Assembly: GCA_902167325.1 (NCBI GenBank)
Contig: LR632930.1
Coordinates: 4,898,001 to 4,962,000, forward strand
Direction of reading: 5' to 3'
Length of the DNA stretch: 64,000 nucleotides
DNA from: Chitinophaga pinensis
Lineage (GTDB): Bacteria; Bacteroidota; Bacteroidia; Chitinophagales; Chitinophagaceae
The position numbers were made by a program, and so were the translations under genes. This document shows positions 34,365 through 43,140 of the stretch, piece after piece (position 1 is the first letter of the stretch; every line of letters starts with the position of its first letter). Below the pieces are notes generated by a model. The model was not told the origin of the DNA. It worked only from the letters and a program-made list of their open reading frames with translations, and ran no database searches.

Positions 34365-34401
34365 TGGTATCATTTCTTTCACCTTTTTAAACTTTCAAAA
34401 A

Positions 34402-34608
34402 ATGGAACTCCTTCATCGCCTCACAGCCCCTACCCCTCCTTTCTTCCAGAAGGTGCGGAACATTGGGCTGCTGCTCACGGCAATTGTTTCTGCCCTGTTC
34501 GGTTTACCGGTAGAACTCCCCCAATGTATCAGCGAAATCGCTGGCGGGGTTGGTATCGCCGGCACTGTAATGGCAACGTTAGGCCAGTCTGCCATCAAAA
34601 ATGAGTAG
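34402..34608 (+). CDS. Small membrane protein (holin-sized)
   Basis: From ATG 34402 this is a 68-residue protein: a short cytosolic start (MELLHRLTAPTPPFFQKVR), one hydrophobic segment (NIGLLLTAIVSALFG), a proline-containing break (LPVELPQCISEIAGG) and a second hydrophobic segment (VGIAGTVMATLGQ). Length and two-helix plan suit a holin-like protein, but similar proteins accompany the upstream family outside obvious prophages. An upstream ATG at 34351 would overlap the preceding gene and is less likely. Confidence 0.6.
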   Translation: MELLHRLTAPTPPFFQKVRNIGLLLTAIVSALFGLPVELPQCISEIAGGVGIAGTVMATLGQSAIKNE

Positions 34609-34623
34609 TTCATGGCGTCCTGT

Positions 34624-34654
34624 AAGCTCCCGGTACAAGACCGGGAGCTTTTAC
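34624..34654 (+). terminator. Terminator between convergent genes of the module
   Basis: AAGCTCCCGGT (34624-34634), loop ACAAG, ACCGGGAGCTT (34640-34650), then TTACC. The 11-bp stem ends exactly where the convergent ATPase gene ends, so it may also serve that strand. Confidence 0.8.
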
Positions 34655-35271
34655 CTTCGCTTATCCGGGCTTTCCTTACTGAAATGTATCAGGTTGAACA
34701 TGGAGCGCATCAGGCTACGCACCGCCTTACCATAATGCTTTTCAAGAGACACTGCATCCATCCGTGTGGTGACATGCGTCAGCATCAGTTGTGAAGCGGC
34801 CATTTCACCACGGGAAATCAGGATTTCAGCTAAAACATTGCAGGGCGGGCCGAAATGGCACATCGGGCGCTCAGCTCCCAGGTTATCGAAGCAGTACACT
34901 ATCGGATGGCGGGTTACAGGGTGAAAAGACTGATCTCCATACTTCCGGATAATGACATGCCCCTTGTCTGCATAATCCAGCGCAACCTGACCGGCACTCA
35001 CGATGTGTGGAACAAAATCGCCCCCACTCATGGCAGTAAAAATCTGCATTAAAGCAGTTTTACCACAGCCTGTCGGCCCGCTCAGCATCAGGCCCTTTCC
35101 AAGCCGGATACCTTCTGCCCTGGCCATTTCAACGTCCTGAAAAAAGTAGGTAATCATCCTCCTTACTACCGGCTCATCAACCTTGTGAATCTTGTAGAAA
35201 CTCCCGAAGATGATTTTTCCCTGCTGCTCTACCAACCTGAGCATTTCAGCATAGTCACAGTGGGGTTCCAT
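34651..35271 (-). CDS. DnaC/IstB-like AAA+ ATPase (putative helicase loader)
   Basis: From ATG 35271 this protein has 206 residues; in-frame ATGs at 35295, 35298 and 35391 are alternatives, but they overlap the upstream gene more deeply. Walker A is GPTGCGKT (LMLSGPTGCGKTALM), and the Walker B region VYCFDNLGAE is DnaC-like. A sensor segment is SQLMLTHVTTRM and an arginine-rich end is GKAVRSLMRSMFNL. DnaC-type ATPases load the replicative helicase; relatives also occur in transposons. It overlaps the initiator-like gene by 17 bp, so the two form a replication-like pair. Confidence 0.75.
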   Translation of the reverse strand: MEPHCDYAEMLRLVEQQGKIIFGSFYKIHKVDEPVVRRMITYFFQDVEMARAEGIRLGKGLMLSGPTGCGKTALMQIFTAMSGGDFVPHIVSAGQVALDYADKGHVIIRKYGDQSFHPVTRHPIVYCFDNLGAERPMCHFGPPCNVLAEILISRGEMAASQLMLTHVTTRMDAVSLEKHYGKAVRSLMRSMFNLIHFSKESPDKRR

Positions 35272-35926
35272 AGTCCTGAGAAGTTGAGCTGTCATCATTC
35301 CGTTTCTTAGGGAATTTGACATTGAGCATCCACTTATCTGCTGCCGCTTTCCAATTGGTGATGGGTACTTTACCGTTCTGCAGCCAGCCATTAGCTTCGT
35401 AGTGAGAAAAGAACTTTTTAGCTTCTGATTCAGGATAGCTCATGGATGTGAAATAAGCAGATACGGCGAAAGCCGTGGGAGTATTTTTTTCTATCTCTAC
35501 TTTTATTTCTGTTTGTATTTTATTTATATGGGTAGATTTCTCGCAGAAATCTGGCAGATTTCTTGCAGATTTCTGCGTCATATCTTCGATTTCGTCGCGA
35601 ACGTTATTCAACATTCCTTCGAAACAGGGAAAGCCAATTATTGAGATCATGGTAGCTTCTCCGGGATTTTCCGGTTGAAAATACTTGATGTAACCCCATT
35701 CCTCTAACTGGCTGAGACTTTTCCTGAAACAGACCCTGGAACTTATTTTGCTGGATTGCATGATCAGTTTCGGATTGATGCGGAAAGGGTTTTGAAAGCG
35801 AAATTCATTCCACCACCGGAAAAGCGACATGTACAAACTGATATGCGTAGGACGCAGCTCGGAATCCAGATCAGACTGTACAAAAAAATCAAGCAGGTGG
35901 CGGATGAAGTTGGGGGTACTTTTCAT
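35255..35926 (-). CDS. Replication initiator-like / DnaD-like protein
   Basis: This 223-residue protein has an N-terminal winged-helix region (HISLYMSLFRWWNEFRF, SSRVCFRKSLSQLEEWGYI). A low-complexity charged linker follows (INKIQTEIKVEIEKNTP). The C-terminal part (SEAKKFFSHYEANGWLQNGK, ITNWKAAADKWMLN) resembles the end of phage replication proteins of the DnaD/DnaT type (..F..H....GW..G...I.DWKAA...W). It directly precedes the DnaC-like gene, an arrangement seen in prophages and plasmids. No integrase or relaxase is visible nearby. Confidence 0.68.
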   Translation of the reverse strand: MKSTPNFIRHLLDFFVQSDLDSELRPTHISLYMSLFRWWNEFRFQNPFRINPKLIMQSSKISSRVCFRKSLSQLEEWGYIKYFQPENPGEATMISIIGFPCFEGMLNNVRDEIEDMTQKSARNLPDFCEKSTHINKIQTEIKVEIEKNTPTAFAVSAYFTSMSYPESEAKKFFSHYEANGWLQNGKVPITNWKAAADKWMLNVKFPKKRNDDSSTSQDYGTPL

Positions 35927-36374
35927 AGCAATATTTAGATTTTAGGAATTATCCGGTTGATATGGCAATAATTTGCCCCATACGTCATCCGCAAAGGGAT
36001 ACATAGCATCTCAGGGCTAATCAGTAAAACGAATTGTAAAATTTAAGAAGGCGTCATTAAACTGGGTATTTAGTAAAACAATCTTCTTGCAACTCCCGAA
36101 CCTATAGGATACATGCTTACGCTTTTGTCTAATACTTTTGTGCTAACGATGAACAAATTTAGGGAGATGAAGTATTCAACGCGTTAGCCCTCAACAATCA
36201 ATGCGAATTGCAACGGCATGTGGAAGAAAGTGGCACCATGCCAATTTTTCATCTTACTGATAATGAAATATTTAGAAGATATATTTTAATATGAAAAAAC
36301 TTTACTTACCACACACAAAAATCCCCTTACCACCCGGTACATCCAGGCAGTAAGGGGATTGTTTATACTAAAAT
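35927..36374. other. Long intergenic region at the right end of the accessory island
   Basis: This 448-bp AT-rich stretch contains no convincing gene. TACTTTTG at 36133-36140 is a perfect -7 match but has no reading frame after it. A terminator-type hairpin occupies 36320-36360. No direct repeat shared with the left end of the module was found by eye, so no attachment site is called. Confidence 0.5.
36316..36360 (-). terminator. Terminator after the second polysaccharide locus
   Basis: AATCCCCTTAC (36320-36330) pairs with GTAAGGGGATT (36350-36360). Read on the minus strand it is followed by TTTTGTGTG and lies 15 bp after the stop codon of the GH71/99-like gene. It is homologous to the hairpin at 21323-21361. 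Confidence 0.8.
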
Positions 36375-38186
36375 TTAACGATGCACGTACCTGTAACGGA
36401 AACGCGCATTCGGTGCAGCATCTCCTTTATCCAGCCAGCCAATGGCTCCGGCATTCAGCGGGAAGTTATCGGCCCACTTCACCTGCAGCGTGTACGCTTC
36501 TCCTTTAATGCCCAGCATCTTCTTCGGCACTGCTATTTCCATTTCGCTGCCCTGCTGGCGGCATTGCACTTTGCCTTTATCCGTCCACACGTTACCTCCG
36601 CCTGATTGTTTCAGTATGGCGGATTTCGCATCCTGCGCGGCAGCGTCCACGATAAACCGGAATCCTTCCCATTGCGGGCCTGACTGTCCTTCTACCTGGA
36701 TGAACAGCCGCATCCAGTCGGGTTCCGTGCGGGCGGACATATCTTCCGCGGTTTTCACGTAGAAGTATACATTCTCCGCATCGGCGGCTACCGCGCCGGC
36801 TACGATATCATTCCGGCCTGAAGTATTCGTGTACGATTGTATACGGCCCCAACCGGGATGGTTGCGGTGTTGCACATCGCCCTTATCATCCGTATAGCGG
36901 GTCTTAATACCTGCCCAGTCACCAAAAGCACCATCCACACGGATCTTATCTTTCCGGGTAGCTTGCTGCGGCTGGCGGGCGCCTTTAAACTGCCGGATGA
37001 AGCCTGCCAGCTGGTAATAGTAGTGATCGGCTGTTACGGCATTGCCCGGCTCTGCATCCCTGCTGAACTCTGCGTTGTAGAGATCCACGAAAAAACTTTC
37101 GCCTTCTTTGGCTTTCCTGCCGAGAAAGTCCTGCCCGGCGCTGCCGGCGGTAAAGCGCATGGCTACCCACTCGTTCCAGCCGGTTACGAATACGAACTCC
37201 GGATCTACTTCCAGCGCGCGCTTCCATTGTTCGTTGAAATACAGTCCGCGCCCGGTGGAGTGCTTCTCCGGCTGCTTCCCGTCGTGAAAGCTGCGGCCGA
37301 TGTTGGACACGGGGTGCTCGGCTACCGAAACGCTGATCTGCTCCGGTTTGTCTTTAGACTCATGCCAGCCATAGTTCTGGGGCGTATGATCGAGCCAGGT
37401 CCATTTGTCTTTCCCGTCTCCAAACCACTCCTGCCCTTTGCTCCAGGCCCACGACTGGCGGATGGAAAAGAACGCGCTGATCTCCGGTGTTACTGCCTCC
37501 GGCGGGCACAGCAGCAGGGGCTTCCCTTTCCAGTAAAACCACAGATCTTTGAACAGCTCTTTACTGTAAATCTCTTTATACAGGTTGGCCACAGTAGACT
37601 TTGGACCACTGTTCACAATAAACGAGATCGACGGTGCCGCCTCTCCTTCTGCCCGCAGCTTGCGGTAGGTTTCCGCTACTTTTTTAACGATGGGTAAATA
37701 GATGGGCCCGTTGGTAACATCGAATATGATCACGTCTATACCCGCATCCATAAGCATTTGTGCATGCTTGCGGATCACCCATTCATCATCCGGCAGGTAG
37801 TAACCGAAGTACGGCTCACCCCAGTGGTGGAATGCGTGTAATGGCCCGTATTGGGGTTTATCAGGATTGGCTTTCAGCAGTTGGGTGATGTCGTATGGAC
37901 TCACCGAATCCGCCGGTGTTTTAACGACGATGCCACCGCCGGGGCCACCGGCAACATGCCGGTCGTAGCCATGGGCGCCCTGCCAGATGAAGTAGAAGAT
38001 GCCCACGTACTTCCCATCTCTTGGAGCGGGATAAGTGCCTGGGGTGATGCTGCGGCCCAGTCCATCCGTAGCGGCCCATTCATCGGCCCGGTGGGGCGGC
38101 ACGGCCACGGGGGTGGTTTGCTGTTGTGCGAAAACCGCCTGCGCGGCCAGGATGGCGGTGCAGGCGGTAAGGGTAATCTTATTCAT
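36375..38186 (-). CDS. GH71/99-like glycoside hydrolase with C-terminal CBM9-like domain (copy A)
   Basis: This 603-residue protein has a signal peptide (residues 1-20, ending VFAQ). The catalytic barrel covers about 57-400 with GKYVGIFYFIWQGAHG, DAGIDVIIFDVTNG (D156) and VFVTGWNEWVAMRF, motifs shared by GH71/GH99-type proteins. GH99 enzymes cleave inside alpha-mannans and GH71 enzymes cleave alpha-1,3-glucan. The C-terminal region (about 420-603) matches a family 9-type carbohydrate-binding module (DGAFGDWAGIKTRYTDDKGD, NVYFYVKTAEDMSARTEPDW). It is the last gene of an operon-like block and a paralogue of the gene at 48283-50046. Confidence 0.8.
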   Translation of the reverse strand: MNKITLTACTAILAAQAVFAQQQTTPVAVPPHRADEWAATDGLGRSITPGTYPAPRDGKYVGIFYFIWQGAHGYDRHVAGGPGGGIVVKTPADSVSPYDITQLLKANPDKPQYGPLHAFHHWGEPYFGYYLPDDEWVIRKHAQMLMDAGIDVIIFDVTNGPIYLPIVKKVAETYRKLRAEGEAAPSISFIVNSGPKSTVANLYKEIYSKELFKDLWFYWKGKPLLLCPPEAVTPEISAFFSIRQSWAWSKGQEWFGDGKDKWTWLDHTPQNYGWHESKDKPEQISVSVAEHPVSNIGRSFHDGKQPEKHSTGRGLYFNEQWKRALEVDPEFVFVTGWNEWVAMRFTAGSAGQDFLGRKAKEGESFFVDLYNAEFSRDAEPGNAVTADHYYYQLAGFIRQFKGARQPQQATRKDKIRVDGAFGDWAGIKTRYTDDKGDVQHRNHPGWGRIQSYTNTSGRNDIVAGAVAADAENVYFYVKTAEDMSARTEPDWMRLFIQVEGQSGPQWEGFRFIVDAAAQDAKSAILKQSGGGNVWTDKGKVQCRQQGSEMEIAVPKKMLGIKGEAYTLQVKWADNFPLNAGAIGWLDKGDAAPNARFRYRYVHR

Positions 38187-38206
38187 GTGCTATATGCATG
38201 GTTTCG

Positions 38207-39964
38207 TTATTCGTTCCATCCCGGGTTCTGCCAGTTTATGCCGGTCAGTTCCCGGATCTTGTCTGCTTCATTCTGATCGATGGGATACATGAGGAATCGG
38301 TCGGCATTCGAAGAGCGGTCTTCGAAACGGAAGCGCTGGTAAGATAATACGCCGTTGTTATTGGTGATGCGCATACCGGTCACAAATTTATCGGTTTCGG
38401 CAAGCGTTTTCCAGCGGCGGACGTCAAAGAAGCGGTGTTCTTCGAAGGCCAGCTCCACGGCGCGCTCGTTGCGGTATTTCTTCTCAAACGTTTCTTTCGA
38501 CATACCAGTCGGGAAGGCAGGCATGCCTGCCCTCGCCCTTACGGCGTTCACCGCTTCACGGGCACTCATACTGAAGGCACCCACCGTCACCTTTACATCG
38601 GGACCCACAGCCTGGTTGGCCGCTTCTGCGAAGTTGAGGTACAGCTCAGAAAGGTGGATGAGACGCACCGACCCGTCGGCATTACCATTCTGTTTCGATT
38701 TCCAGTTATTGAATTTGCGTATGTAGTAACCGGTGCGGGTAAAGCGGCGGTTATCGGGATTGATGCCTTCTACCCCGCCTGTGAATGTTTCTACCTTTTT
38801 ACCGGCAGGTGCGTCCAGATTACGGACTGCTCCATTATAGTAAATAGAGGCATAGAAGCGCGGATCGCGGCCAACATAAGGGTTCTGCGGGTCGTAACCG
38901 GAAGCGGGATTGATGATGGGCACCAGGCGGTCGGCATCACTATAGCCGGTAACAGGTGCTTCACCATTGGCCATCTCATACCGGTCTATCATTTCCTGTG
39001 TGGGATTAGGGCCTGATTTGGTCATGCCGGGTGTACTCGGCAACCCGGCGTTCTGCCACATGGCCATCTGGCCGCCGGTGTGGAGGATGGTTTCTTTATC
39101 GCGGGTACGCATGTCGTTAGAAGTGATGAAATGGTACAGGGCATAACCATTTTGCGCGATGGCAGCATCGGGTACTTCGTTGAACAGGGTAAACCCGTTG
39201 GCCAAACATTCGCCCAGCGCCTCGCCGGTGGCGGTGGCCACCTGCTGCCAGGTGTAGGAACCATCGTTCCAGAGCGGACTGGCGGCATACAGCATGGCCT
39301 GCGACCGCACGGCATACGCTACTGCCCGGGTCATGATCCCGTACTGATTCTCATAAATATCCCAGTTGAAGCCCGGCCGGCCCGCAGGTACCATGAGCGC
39401 AGAGTCGCATTCTTTGATGATGAATGCCACTACTTCGGAGAACTTAGCCCGGCGGTCTTTCGAGAAATCGTACCCGATGGGCAACGGCCTGTCGAAGATG
39501 GGTACACCACCGTAGCGCCTGATGAGCTGGAAGTAATACAGTCCGCGCAGCGTATGCGCCTGCGCCACCCAGGAGTTGCGCTCTTCAGGAGATGCCACGA
39601 TGTTAGCTGCGCGGATACCGTTGAGGAATACATTGGTTTTACGGATACCTTCGAACAGGCGCTGCCAGGGCTGCCCGTCTGACGACTGCCCACCGTAACT
39701 GGAGGCCGTAACGTCTCCGGCATACCATGCGCGGTAGCGGGAGTTGGCGGTGAGATCGTCACAATCCTGCGCTTCGTCGGTAAAAGACGAGCGGTCTACA
39801 TGCGGACCGGGCACAAAGCCATAGCAGGAGTTGAGGTAACCGCGCGTGTAATCATAATCGTTAAAAACTTCTCCCAGTGTGATGCGGCCGTCCTGCGGCA
39901 GATCGAGCTGCTTGTTACAGGCCAGTGTGGCGGCAGCGAGGAGGAAGGGGATTATCTTTTTCAT
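38207..39964 (-). CDS. RagB/SusD family lipoprotein (second locus, pair A)
   Basis: This 585-residue lipoprotein starts KKIIPFLLAAATLAC, with C16 as the likely lipidated residue, followed by NKQLDLPQDGRITLGE. SusD hallmarks are LRGLYYFQLIRRYGGVPIFD, RLIHLSELYLNFAEAANQ and VELAFEEHRFFDVRRWK. It lies 33 bp after its partner SusC and 20 bp before the GH71/99-like gene. Confidence 0.92.
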   Translation of the reverse strand: MKKIIPFLLAAATLACNKQLDLPQDGRITLGEVFNDYDYTRGYLNSCYGFVPGPHVDRSSFTDEAQDCDDLTANSRYRAWYAGDVTASSYGGQSSDGQPWQRLFEGIRKTNVFLNGIRAANIVASPEERNSWVAQAHTLRGLYYFQLIRRYGGVPIFDRPLPIGYDFSKDRRAKFSEVVAFIIKECDSALMVPAGRPGFNWDIYENQYGIMTRAVAYAVRSQAMLYAASPLWNDGSYTWQQVATATGEALGECLANGFTLFNEVPDAAIAQNGYALYHFITSNDMRTRDKETILHTGGQMAMWQNAGLPSTPGMTKSGPNPTQEMIDRYEMANGEAPVTGYSDADRLVPIINPASGYDPQNPYVGRDPRFYASIYYNGAVRNLDAPAGKKVETFTGGVEGINPDNRRFTRTGYYIRKFNNWKSKQNGNADGSVRLIHLSELYLNFAEAANQAVGPDVKVTVGAFSMSAREAVNAVRARAGMPAFPTGMSKETFEKKYRNERAVELAFEEHRFFDVRRWKTLAETDKFVTGMRITNNNGVLSYQRFRFEDRSSNADRFLMYPIDQNEADKIRELTGINWQNPGWNE

Positions 39965-39997
39965 GTCGTTGTTTTTAACACGTCATCGATTCGGTGA

Positions 39998-42900
39998 TTA
40001 GAATTGCAGCTGAACGCCTGCATTGAATACCCGGTATACCGGAAAAGCTCCGTAGCCGCCGCTTTCAGGTCCGAAGTCGGACGTGGGCAGCTTATCCCAC
40101 GTGAGCAGGTTCTGCCCGCTGAGCAGCACCCGCAGCCTTTGTGCTGCGAGCTTTCCGGATACGGATTCCGGCAGTGTCCACATCAGCTCTACGTTTTTCA
40201 GGCGGAGGTAAGAACGGTCGTAGAAATAGAAGGTATTGGTTTCGTGGTTCACCGTTTTGATCATAGAAAGTGCGGGATGTGAGATGGCCTCACCGGCGGC
40301 GTAGCGTTCGGCCGTCCAGGCGTTGCGATGGATGGAGCCGTATACCCCGTCGAACTCCGTTTCACGTACGCCCATACCGGAGTAAGAAGTAGCGTACTGG
40401 CCGGTGCCCTGGAACAGGAAGTTCAATTCCAGTGAACGGAACCTTACTCCACCGTTGATGGCGTATTGCTGCCGCGGTGTGCTGCCGTAGCCCATGGGAG
40501 CCTTATCTTTCTGATCGATGATTTTGTCGCCGTTGAGGTCTGAATACCGGAGATCGCCGGGGCGCGGGGTACCGAATGAATAGGTAAGTCCGCTCTGCGT
40601 GATCTCATCCTGCGAGTTGAAATAGCCGTTACCGTTTGAATTGTCTACCACATATCCGAACTCCGTACCCAGCGAATACCCTTCTTCCCAGTTGCGGTAG
40701 GCATAATCTGCCGCACGCTTCGCCTCATTCCAGCTAACGATGGTATTCTTATGCTGCGCGAACCATCCGCCGATGTTCACGCCCCAGTCGCGGTTCAGCT
40801 GTTTGCTGAAAGATGCGGTGATCTCGAAGCCCTTGTTCCGGAACACGCCCATATTGGTGCGGGGATAGTTGCCCAGCGGAATACCCTGGTACTGCGGAAT
40901 CTTATTCACGGCACCCACTACCATATTGGTCATTTCTTCGTTGAACACATCGGCCGTGATGTGGATGGCATTGAACAGCCCCAGATCGATGCCGCCGTTG
41001 CGCTTCGTGGATACTTCCGCACGGATGCCGGGGTTGCCCACCAGGTTTTCTGTGATATTATACTGCAAATAACCGAGGGGGCCGCCACCGCCGAAGGTAA
41101 CGTTGTCGAGGTAAGCGAAACGGGAAAGACCGGTACGGTCGTTCGCGGTTTTACCCCAGGAGCCGCGTAGTTTGAGAAGACTCAACCATCCTGCTCCTTC
41201 CATCCAGCGCTCTCCTGTTACCAGCCAGGCTGCAGACACGGCGGGCGTGCTGGTGAAGCGGACATCGCGGGCGTATTGCTCCGAGCCGGAACGGCCCAGA
41301 TCGAACTGCAGGAAGTATTTTCCACCGTAGTTGTAAGCCACTTCTCCACCGAGGCTCAGCCGGTTGTATGGCAGCATGCCGGGCGCGCCATTGTCTGCCG
41401 TGGTGAGGTTCTGAAAGTAGCCGAATGCGGTGGCACCCACGTGATGCTTCCCGAAACCGCGGCTGTAATCCAGCTGGCTGTGATAGGTAAGATTATAATA
41501 GTAGCTGTGTGATTTACCATAGCCAAGCGGGGTATTGTTTTCACCGCCTTTCTTCACAAAGGCCAGCGTATCCCGCCGGTCGGTACGCATGTAGCGCTCG
41601 TAGTTTTGGGTGGTGGAAAGACTGCCCACCGAGTTTGTCTGATAAGCAAAAGTGCCCGTGAGCGATAAGCCTTTCGTGAGCCACGACAGATCGGCCTCCA
41701 CGCCTACCTGCGAGTTGATGTTCACCACCGTGTGGCGGTAATACCCCGAGCGGTTGAGCATCCCGTATGTGGGCGATCCTACCTTTTCGGTGGTTACCAC
41801 CTGATCGCCTGCATTGGCTTTGCCGGAAGGGTCAGGGATAATAGGCGTTAGCGGGCCGTACGTGGTTGACGGCATCTGGAAAAGACTGGAATACACGCTT
41901 GAATTACCTGAACCCGGGGTACGCTCGCGTTTGATATTACCGCTCAGCCGGAGGAAGGCTTTGATGTATTTGTGCAGGTTCATATCGAGGTTGGAGCGGT
42001 AGTTTGCCCAGATGTTGTTGGCGTCTGACTTGTATTTGTCGGTATCGATGTTCCATTGCCCGCCCTGATGCATGACATTGAGGTTCGAGAAAAACTGTAC
42101 CCGGTCGTTCCCCCCATTCAGGCTCACGTTCACCCGTTCCATCCGCGCAAAGTCGCGCATGTAGCGGTCGTACCAATTGTTTTCAGGATACAGGCTGCGG
42201 TTGGAGCCGGTGCGGAAGCCTTCCACCTGCGCTTCGTTGAAGATGGCATAATCGCCACGGCCATCGTTCTTAGCGGCCTGATTGCGCATAGTGGCGTACT
42301 CGTAGGAGTTGTACCAGGTGGGGCGGGTAGTTACTTCCTGCAGCGACTGATCGAGCCGTACATCAACTTTTAACGGTCCTTTCCCGCCGCGCTTCGTTGT
42401 TACCACGATGATGCCGTTGGCGCCCTGTATACCGTACAGCGCCTGTGCCGCAGCGTCTTTCAATACTGATACGGACTCGATCTCTGCAGCAGAGATGTAT
42501 TCCAGCGTTTGCTGGCTGTTGTAGGATACCAGCGTACCATCCATGATCACCAGCGGGCCTTGTTTACGGGCGGATGATTGTCCGCGGATGAACATATCCG
42601 TAGAGGCCCGCGACAGTTCGGAACCGGATTCATGGGTAAACAGTCCCGGCATGCGGCCGGCGAACGACATGCTGAGATTAGCGACCGGCGCACGCTCCAG
42701 CTCTTCACCGGATACGGTGGCCACCGCACCCGTGAGCGCACGGCGGGTAGTGGAGGTATAGCCCAGGTACACAGGTTCATCCAGCTGATGAACGTCTTTA
42801 TTGAGTATGATGTCAGTTGCTGCACCGGGCTGTAATGTATCGCGGCGGTAACCGCGCATCCATGCGGTAAGGGGCAACTGATCATTTTCGACCGTCAGTT

Positions 42901-43105
42901 GAAACTGGCCGTTTGTACCGGTGGCGGTACCATTGCGCCCGTCTGTTGTTTGTACGGAAACACCGGCAAGCGGGCGGCCCTGTGCGTCAGTGATACGGCC
43001 GGTGCGGACGGTCCCGCTGGTTTGCTGTGCAGCGGCAGGGATCGCTGTGCAGGCGAGGATTGCCGTAAGCGCCAGTGCGAATGTATGTTGAAGTCTTTGT
43101 TGCAT
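39998..43105 (-). CDS. SusC/RagA family TonB-dependent transporter (second locus, pair A)
   Basis: From ATG 43105 this protein has 1035 residues, with a signal peptide LALTAILACTAIPAAAQ; an upstream start adds nine polar residues. A carboxypeptidase-D-regulatory-like domain (VRTGRITDAQGRPLAGVSVQT) precedes the plug (VLKDAAAQALYGIQGANGIIVV). The barrel ends in NAGVQLQF. It is 35 bp downstream of the SusD gene of pair B, so the two SusC/D pairs are probably co-transcribed. Confidence 0.93.
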   Translation of the reverse strand: MQQRLQHTFALALTAILACTAIPAAAQQTSGTVRTGRITDAQGRPLAGVSVQTTDGRNGTATGTNGQFQLTVENDQLPLTAWMRGYRRDTLQPGAATDIILNKDVHQLDEPVYLGYTSTTRRALTGAVATVSGEELERAPVANLSMSFAGRMPGLFTHESGSELSRASTDMFIRGQSSARKQGPLVIMDGTLVSYNSQQTLEYISAAEIESVSVLKDAAAQALYGIQGANGIIVVTTKRGGKGPLKVDVRLDQSLQEVTTRPTWYNSYEYATMRNQAAKNDGRGDYAIFNEAQVEGFRTGSNRSLYPENNWYDRYMRDFARMERVNVSLNGGNDRVQFFSNLNVMHQGGQWNIDTDKYKSDANNIWANYRSNLDMNLHKYIKAFLRLSGNIKRERTPGSGNSSVYSSLFQMPSTTYGPLTPIIPDPSGKANAGDQVVTTEKVGSPTYGMLNRSGYYRHTVVNINSQVGVEADLSWLTKGLSLTGTFAYQTNSVGSLSTTQNYERYMRTDRRDTLAFVKKGGENNTPLGYGKSHSYYYNLTYHSQLDYSRGFGKHHVGATAFGYFQNLTTADNGAPGMLPYNRLSLGGEVAYNYGGKYFLQFDLGRSGSEQYARDVRFTSTPAVSAAWLVTGERWMEGAGWLSLLKLRGSWGKTANDRTGLSRFAYLDNVTFGGGGPLGYLQYNITENLVGNPGIRAEVSTKRNGGIDLGLFNAIHITADVFNEEMTNMVVGAVNKIPQYQGIPLGNYPRTNMGVFRNKGFEITASFSKQLNRDWGVNIGGWFAQHKNTIVSWNEAKRAADYAYRNWEEGYSLGTEFGYVVDNSNGNGYFNSQDEITQSGLTYSFGTPRPGDLRYSDLNGDKIIDQKDKAPMGYGSTPRQQYAINGGVRFRSLELNFLFQGTGQYATSYSGMGVRETEFDGVYGSIHRNAWTAERYAAGEAISHPALSMIKTVNHETNTFYFYDRSYLRLKNVELMWTLPESVSGKLAAQRLRVLLSGQNLLTWDKLPTSDFGPESGGYGAFPVYRVFNAGVQLQF

Positions 43106-43140
43106 TTGGATTCGTATTTCAGTCAGAAACAATCCCGCGC

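Noticed and set aside
33000..36320. Integrated element with attachment sites
   Set aside because: No direct repeats longer than 9 bp were found by eye at the module ends, and no integrase or tRNA is present, so boundaries cannot be called.
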